Origin: Nitrospirota bacterium
Lineage (GTDB): Bacteria > Nitrospirota > Nitrospiria > Nitrospirales > Nitrospiraceae
NCBI GenBank assembly: GCA_016195505.1
Contig: JACPZN010000117.1
Span: 1 to 9,138 of the forward strand
DNA length: 9,138 nucleotides
Direction: 5' to 3'
Position numbers and translations under genes: made by a program. Of the stretch, positions 7,111-9,138 are shown in pieces. The notes below the pieces were generated by a model. It saw only the letters and a list, made by a program, of their open reading frames with translations. It had not been told where the DNA came from and made no database searches. Each line of letters begins with the position of its first letter. Positions within the stretch are counted from its first letter, which is position 1.

Positions 7111-7509
7111 TTAGCGTCCGCGGCCTTTGCGCCCAGCCATATCGTGCCGCAAATCGCGCCGGTCTTCGCGCCGGTCTTGCCGATCATGTCGAAGATCCCG
7201 GTGGTCATCTTGGAGATCGCGCCGGTCTTGTCGAAGATCATGACGGTCCTGGGCGATTTGTCCAGCGCCTGCTCCGGATTGAACGTCGTGCCGCAGCTCT
7301 CGCCGGTCTCCGCGAAGGTCTCGGCGATCTTCTCGGATATCCCGCCGGTCTTCACGGATGTCCCGCCGATCCTGACGCGAGTCCCGCCGGTCTTCTCGAA
7401 TACCTCCAATGTCCCCTGCTCCTTCGCTGCTCTGGGCATAGGCTGCCGGTTGGACAGCCACCAGGCTCAACGCCAGGCTTCCGAGCATGATCCATTTTCT
7501 TGATCTCAT
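7111..7509 (-). CDS. Exported protein made of 7-residue Arg/Asp repeats
   Basis: 132 residues from the ATG at 7509, chosen because AGGAGG (7515-7520) lies 5 bases before it; the in-frame GTG at 7530 adds seven residues and lacks this support. Residues 1-25 are a signal peptide (MRSRKWIMLGSLALSLVAVQ, ending AYA before Gln26), so the protein is exported, probably to the periplasm. The mature chain is almost wholly heptads of the form DRRDIRE or DRRDLRH. Aspartate recurs every 7 residues at 40, 47, 54, 61, 68 and 75, and again at 88, 95, 102, 109, 116 and 123. The two blocks are split by a QSGAGAGQIAQ linker. There are no cysteines and few hydrophobics (one Ile/Leu per heptad), suggesting a long charged helix. 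Function unknown; a stress-related envelope, scaffold or ion-binding role is possible. Stop is TAA. Confidence 0.85.
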   Translation of the reverse strand: MRSRKWIMLGSLALSLVAVQPAAYAQSSEGAGDIGGIREDRRDSRQDRRDIREDRRDIREDRRDLRGDRRELRHDVQSGAGAGQIAQDRHDLRQDRRDLQDDHRDLRHDRQDRREDRRDLRHDMAGRKGRGR

Positions 7510-7523
7510 TGTGTCCTCCTTGT

Positions 7524-7584
7524 TTGGCACGATAAGGGGCCGTTCCTGCCAAGCATAGCAGAAGGGCCTGTGGCCTCCTCTGCT
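7524..7584 (-). promoter_or_regulatory. Two inverted repeats in the leader of the Arg/Asp-repeat gene
   Basis: TTGGCA (7524-7529) and TGCCAA (7547-7552) are 6-base arms around 17 bases, just upstream of the ribosome binding site. Next to them AGCAGA (7557-7562) pairs with TCTGCT (7579-7584), with an inner GGCC/GGCC stem and a TGT loop. They could be an operator or folded leader RNA. No convincing -35/-10 pair was found in 7510-7723. Confidence 0.3.
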
Positions 7585-7723
7585 CTAGACAGTTCAACGC
7601 ACCGGCAGGGACCTCGTTGACAGGCCGGGAAGGTCTGTTTTCGAGGGGTTATGAATCCGCCGCGGGGAGGCTGTATTCGCTCGATGAGTAGCAAAAGAGA
7701 GAGGGGGAGTCGCGGTCCTACGG

Positions 7724-8374
7724 TTATTTCATCTCTCTCCACTCAGTCGTTTGGGATTGGAACAAGAGGGTACGTGAGGACGTTCGGACCATGACCGCGT
7801 CATTCGTTTCGTCGATAGAGATCACTCGTTCATCGGTTGACCAGGGAATGGAGAAAAATCCTCCGGTGAAGGACGAGAAGGCGAGTGCACGATCCGAGGA
7901 GATGGCCACGACCACATGACCCCGCCCATGGAGTTTCTTGACGGTTTCTCGGGTTCCGAGGGCTTCGCTCGTCCAATGTCCGCGCACCTCTAGAAACCCA
8001 TACAGTTGGCGATCGGTTTGCGCGACAATCAGGCGAGGCAGGACCTGATGTCGTTCGACGCGTTCTTCTCCGCTCAACCGAACCTCGGTCCACCGGCGCA
8101 GTTCCGAAGAAAAGCCCAAGAGTCTGCTGGAGGTCTGCGCAAAGCCGGTTTGCCCGCGCGCGTTGGATGAGACCACGGTTTCACCCATGTCCAGCGATTC
8201 TTCTATCCCCCTTCCTCCTCCCGGCAGTGCCACCACCTTCCGATAACAATCAGGAGATAAAAGATGAGTCGGCTCATGACCAATGTGTAAGTGAATGTGA
8301 GACAGTCTTCTGGAACTTACCATACACGTACTCCATGAACATGCAAGTCTTCTTGACTCCATCGGGCTATTCAA
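7724..8374 (-). CDS. Protein with 39-residue repeats, probably beta-propeller-like
   Basis: 216 residues if the TTG at 8374 is used; AAGGA lies 6 bases before it. An ATG at 8188 (residue 63) is an alternative. From residue 65 on the protein has an exact 39-residue period: Phe88/127/166/205, then Trp95/Trp134/Phe173/Trp212, and Glu65/104/143/182 with Val67/106/145/184. Each unit reads roughly T-S-x-R-x-L-x-F, seven residues, W-x-E, then E-x-V, a pattern of short beta strands like propeller blades. The first unit (about 45-83) is degenerate. The 44 N-terminal residues (MNSPMESRRLACSWSTC and on) do not look like a signal or a repeat. A different frame there encodes a hydrophobic start (8203-8277), so a lost or shifted N-terminus is possible. 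No function recognised. Ends with TAA, 214 bases before the next minus-strand gene start. Confidence 0.65.
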   Translation of the reverse strand: MNSPMESRRLACSWSTCMVSSRRLSHIHLHIGHEPTHLLSPDCYRKVVALPGGGRGIEESLDMGETVVSSNARGQTGFAQTSSRLLGFSSELRRWTEVRLSGEERVERHQVLPRLIVAQTDRQLYGFLEVRGHWTSEALGTRETVKKLHGRGHVVVAISSDRALAFSSFTGGFFSIPWSTDERVISIDETNDAVMVRTSSRTLLFQSQTTEWREMK

Positions 8375-8416
8375 GACACATCCTTGTAGTGATGCTTTGA
8401 GCAGCCGATGGACGCT

Positions 8417-8469
8417 GAGGCTGTTTGGCTAAGGCTGTAGCCTTCTTGCTACAGGCTGGCAACAGCCTC
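8417..8469. repeat. Hairpin-forming inverted repeat in the divergent intergenic region
   Basis: GAGGCTGTT (8417-8425) pairs with AACAGCCTC (8461-8469), and inside it CTGTAGC (8435-8441) pairs with GCTACAG (8448-8454) around a 6-base loop; the middle part is bulged. There is no T-run after it. It lies between the start of the 39-residue-repeat gene (minus) and that of the Pro-rich exported protein (plus). It may be a dispersed intergenic repeat. Confidence 0.65.
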
Positions 8470-8535
8470 CGTTCAGTGAGTAGAGAAATCCTAATGAATC
8501 GGCGTATATAAGATTTCGAGCAAGAGGATTTTCTG

Positions 8536-8551
8536 AGGCATCAAGCTTGCT
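8536..8551 (+). promoter_or_regulatory. Possible sigma-54 (-24/-12) promoter
   Basis: AGGCATCAAGCTTGCT keeps the GG (8537-8538) and GC (8549-8550) of a sigma-54 promoter with exactly 10 bases between, and matches GGCA and TTGC of the TGGCACR-N4-TTGCW consensus. It would start transcription about 60 bases before the ATG at 8622. A TATATAAG at 8505-8512 is an AT-rich alternative but lacks a good -35. Single-site matches of this kind arise by chance. Confidence 0.3.
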
Positions 8552-8621
8552 GGATACCAGACAGCCAGTCAACGGGAGCCTTGCTCCTGGTTCAGAACAA
8601 ACTTTTTACGGGAGGGATTGC

Positions 8622-9014
8622 ATGATCAGGGTTGTATCGACTATGACCGCAGCCGCTGTGTTACTCGCATTCTCAAATCTGTACGCCGAGGTTCAGGCGC
8701 CTGCGCCGACTCCGACTACTCCGCCCCCACCTCCTGCATCCGTACCGGCCACCCCTCCGGCCTCCGCGCCTGTTCCACCTCCTGCTCCCACGATGGGTGG
8801 GGAGATGAAGGGTGAAAAGCATGAGGATGGGGACGAGCACGAAGGGAAGGGCAAGGGAAAGCACAAAGGCAAAGGACGTGGTAAAGATCACGACAAAAAG
8901 CGCGGGTTGGAACGGGCCGATGAAGCGGCCGGCGAGCATGGCAAGCAGGGGCGTGATCATGCGCGTGGCCGTGGAAAGCACGGGGATCGTGAGAAGCACG
9001 GAGACAAGGACTAG
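8622..9014 (+). CDS. Exported Pro-rich, Lys/His/Asp/Glu/Gly-rich low-complexity protein
   Basis: 130 residues from the ATG at 8622, chosen because GGGAGG lies 6 bases upstream and a signal peptide follows (MIRVVSTMTAAAVLLAFSNL, probable cleavage near YA-E or QA-P, residues 22-26). The frame open from 8547 upstream is not coding-like. Residues 27-57 are a Pro/Ala/Thr linker (PTTPPPPPASVPATPPAS). Residues 61-130 are Gly, Lys, His, Asp, Glu and Arg with eight histidines and no cysteine or aromatic residue, so the tail is likely disordered. It could bind metals or polyanions; no family is recognised. It ends DKD at TAG (9012-9014). In the same frame HEDGEKHKAN follows to a TAA at 9045-9047, in the same composition, so the true end may be 9047. 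Confidence 0.75.
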   Translation: MIRVVSTMTAAAVLLAFSNLYAEVQAPAPTPTTPPPPPASVPATPPASAPVPPPAPTMGGEMKGEKHEDGDEHEGKGKGKHKGKGRGKDHDKKRGLERADEAAGEHGKQGRDHARGRGKHGDREKHGDKD

Positions 9015-9082
9015 CACGAAGACGGCGAGAAGCACAAGGCGAACTAACCGATAGTGTTACGCGGGCGACATACGATCGAAAC

Positions 9083-9120
9083 AAGGCGGTCGGTCCTTAT
9101 GGGCCGGCCGCTTTTCGTTT
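9083..9120 (+). terminator. Rho-independent terminator after the Pro-rich protein gene
   Basis: AAGGCGGTCGGTCC (9083-9096) pairs with GGGCCGGCCGCTT (9101-9113), with one bulged G and two G-U pairs, around a TTAT loop. TTTTCGTTT follows. The hairpin starts 36 bases after the TAA at 9045-9047 and 69 bases after the TAG. Confidence 0.85.
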
Positions 9121-9138
9121 ATCATGAAGTGGAGCGGA

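Noticed and set aside
7144..7503. Open + strand frame of 119 codons with Pro/Val/Ile heptads opposite the Arg/Asp-repeat gene
   Set aside because: It is the mirror of the 21-base periodic coding sequence on the minus strand. It has no ribosome binding site, and the minus-strand gene has a signal peptide and a strong Shine-Dalgarno.
8264..8290. Nine-codon + strand frame preceded by AGGAGATAAAAG
   Set aside because: It is too short to support as a gene, and it overlaps the minus-strand repeat-protein gene.
1410..9014. Genome-wide reassignment of TAG to an amino acid
   Set aside because: gltD (4922-4924) and the DUF5069 gene (7037-7039) end at TAG at family-normal lengths with non-coding sequence after, so TAG works as a stop here.

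Overview
The window looks like chromosomal DNA from a GC-rich, Gram-negative-type bacterium. The style of the glutamate synthase proteins, the DUF5069 protein and the short repeats between genes remind me of Nitrospira (Nitrospirota). That is an impression from memory; no search was run.

Layout. (1) Positions 1-4924 hold the NADPH-dependent glutamate synthase (GOGAT) genes gltB and gltD on the + strand. gltB lacks its N-terminal glutaminase domain because it begins before the window. It is also interrupted by an in-frame amber codon at 1410-1412, although everything on both sides still reads as normal GltB. An 86-base gap between gltB and gltD holds two facing arrays of 7-base GTCANNN units. 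(2) A long imperfect palindrome (4943-5040) follows gltD. (3) Positions 5041-6600 form a visibly AT-richer stretch. It holds an unrecognised gene broken by an in-frame TGA (5158-5955) and a gene for a small membrane-anchored protein (6026-6547). It reads like an acquired accessory insertion. (4) A DUF5069 gene (6602-7039, +) converges on a minus-strand gene for an exported protein made of 7-residue Arg/Asp repeats (7111-7509). A probable bidirectional terminator lies between them. (5) Upstream of that, also on the minus strand, is a protein with exact 39-residue periodicity, probably a beta-propeller-like fold (7724-8374). (6) A divergent intergenic region with another hairpin element (8417-8469) precedes an exported Pro-rich, Lys/His/Asp/Glu/Gly-rich protein (8622-9014, +). 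This ends at a TAG, after which similar coding sequence runs on for ten codons to a TAA and a strong terminator.

How the genes work together. GltB and GltD form the GOGAT heterodimer that turns 2-oxoglutarate and glutamine into two glutamates with NADPH. The other genes have no clear link to it. The two charged low-complexity exported proteins and the repeat protein could be cell-envelope factors, but this is inference.

The most notable theme is three in-frame stop codons inside or near the end of otherwise continuous reading frames (1410, 5395, 9012). They may be sequencing or consensus errors, real nonsense mutations, or read-through sites; raw reads would decide. Other items worth checking are the 98-base palindrome, the facing GTCA heptamer arrays, the accessory pair, and the two perfectly periodic repeat proteins.
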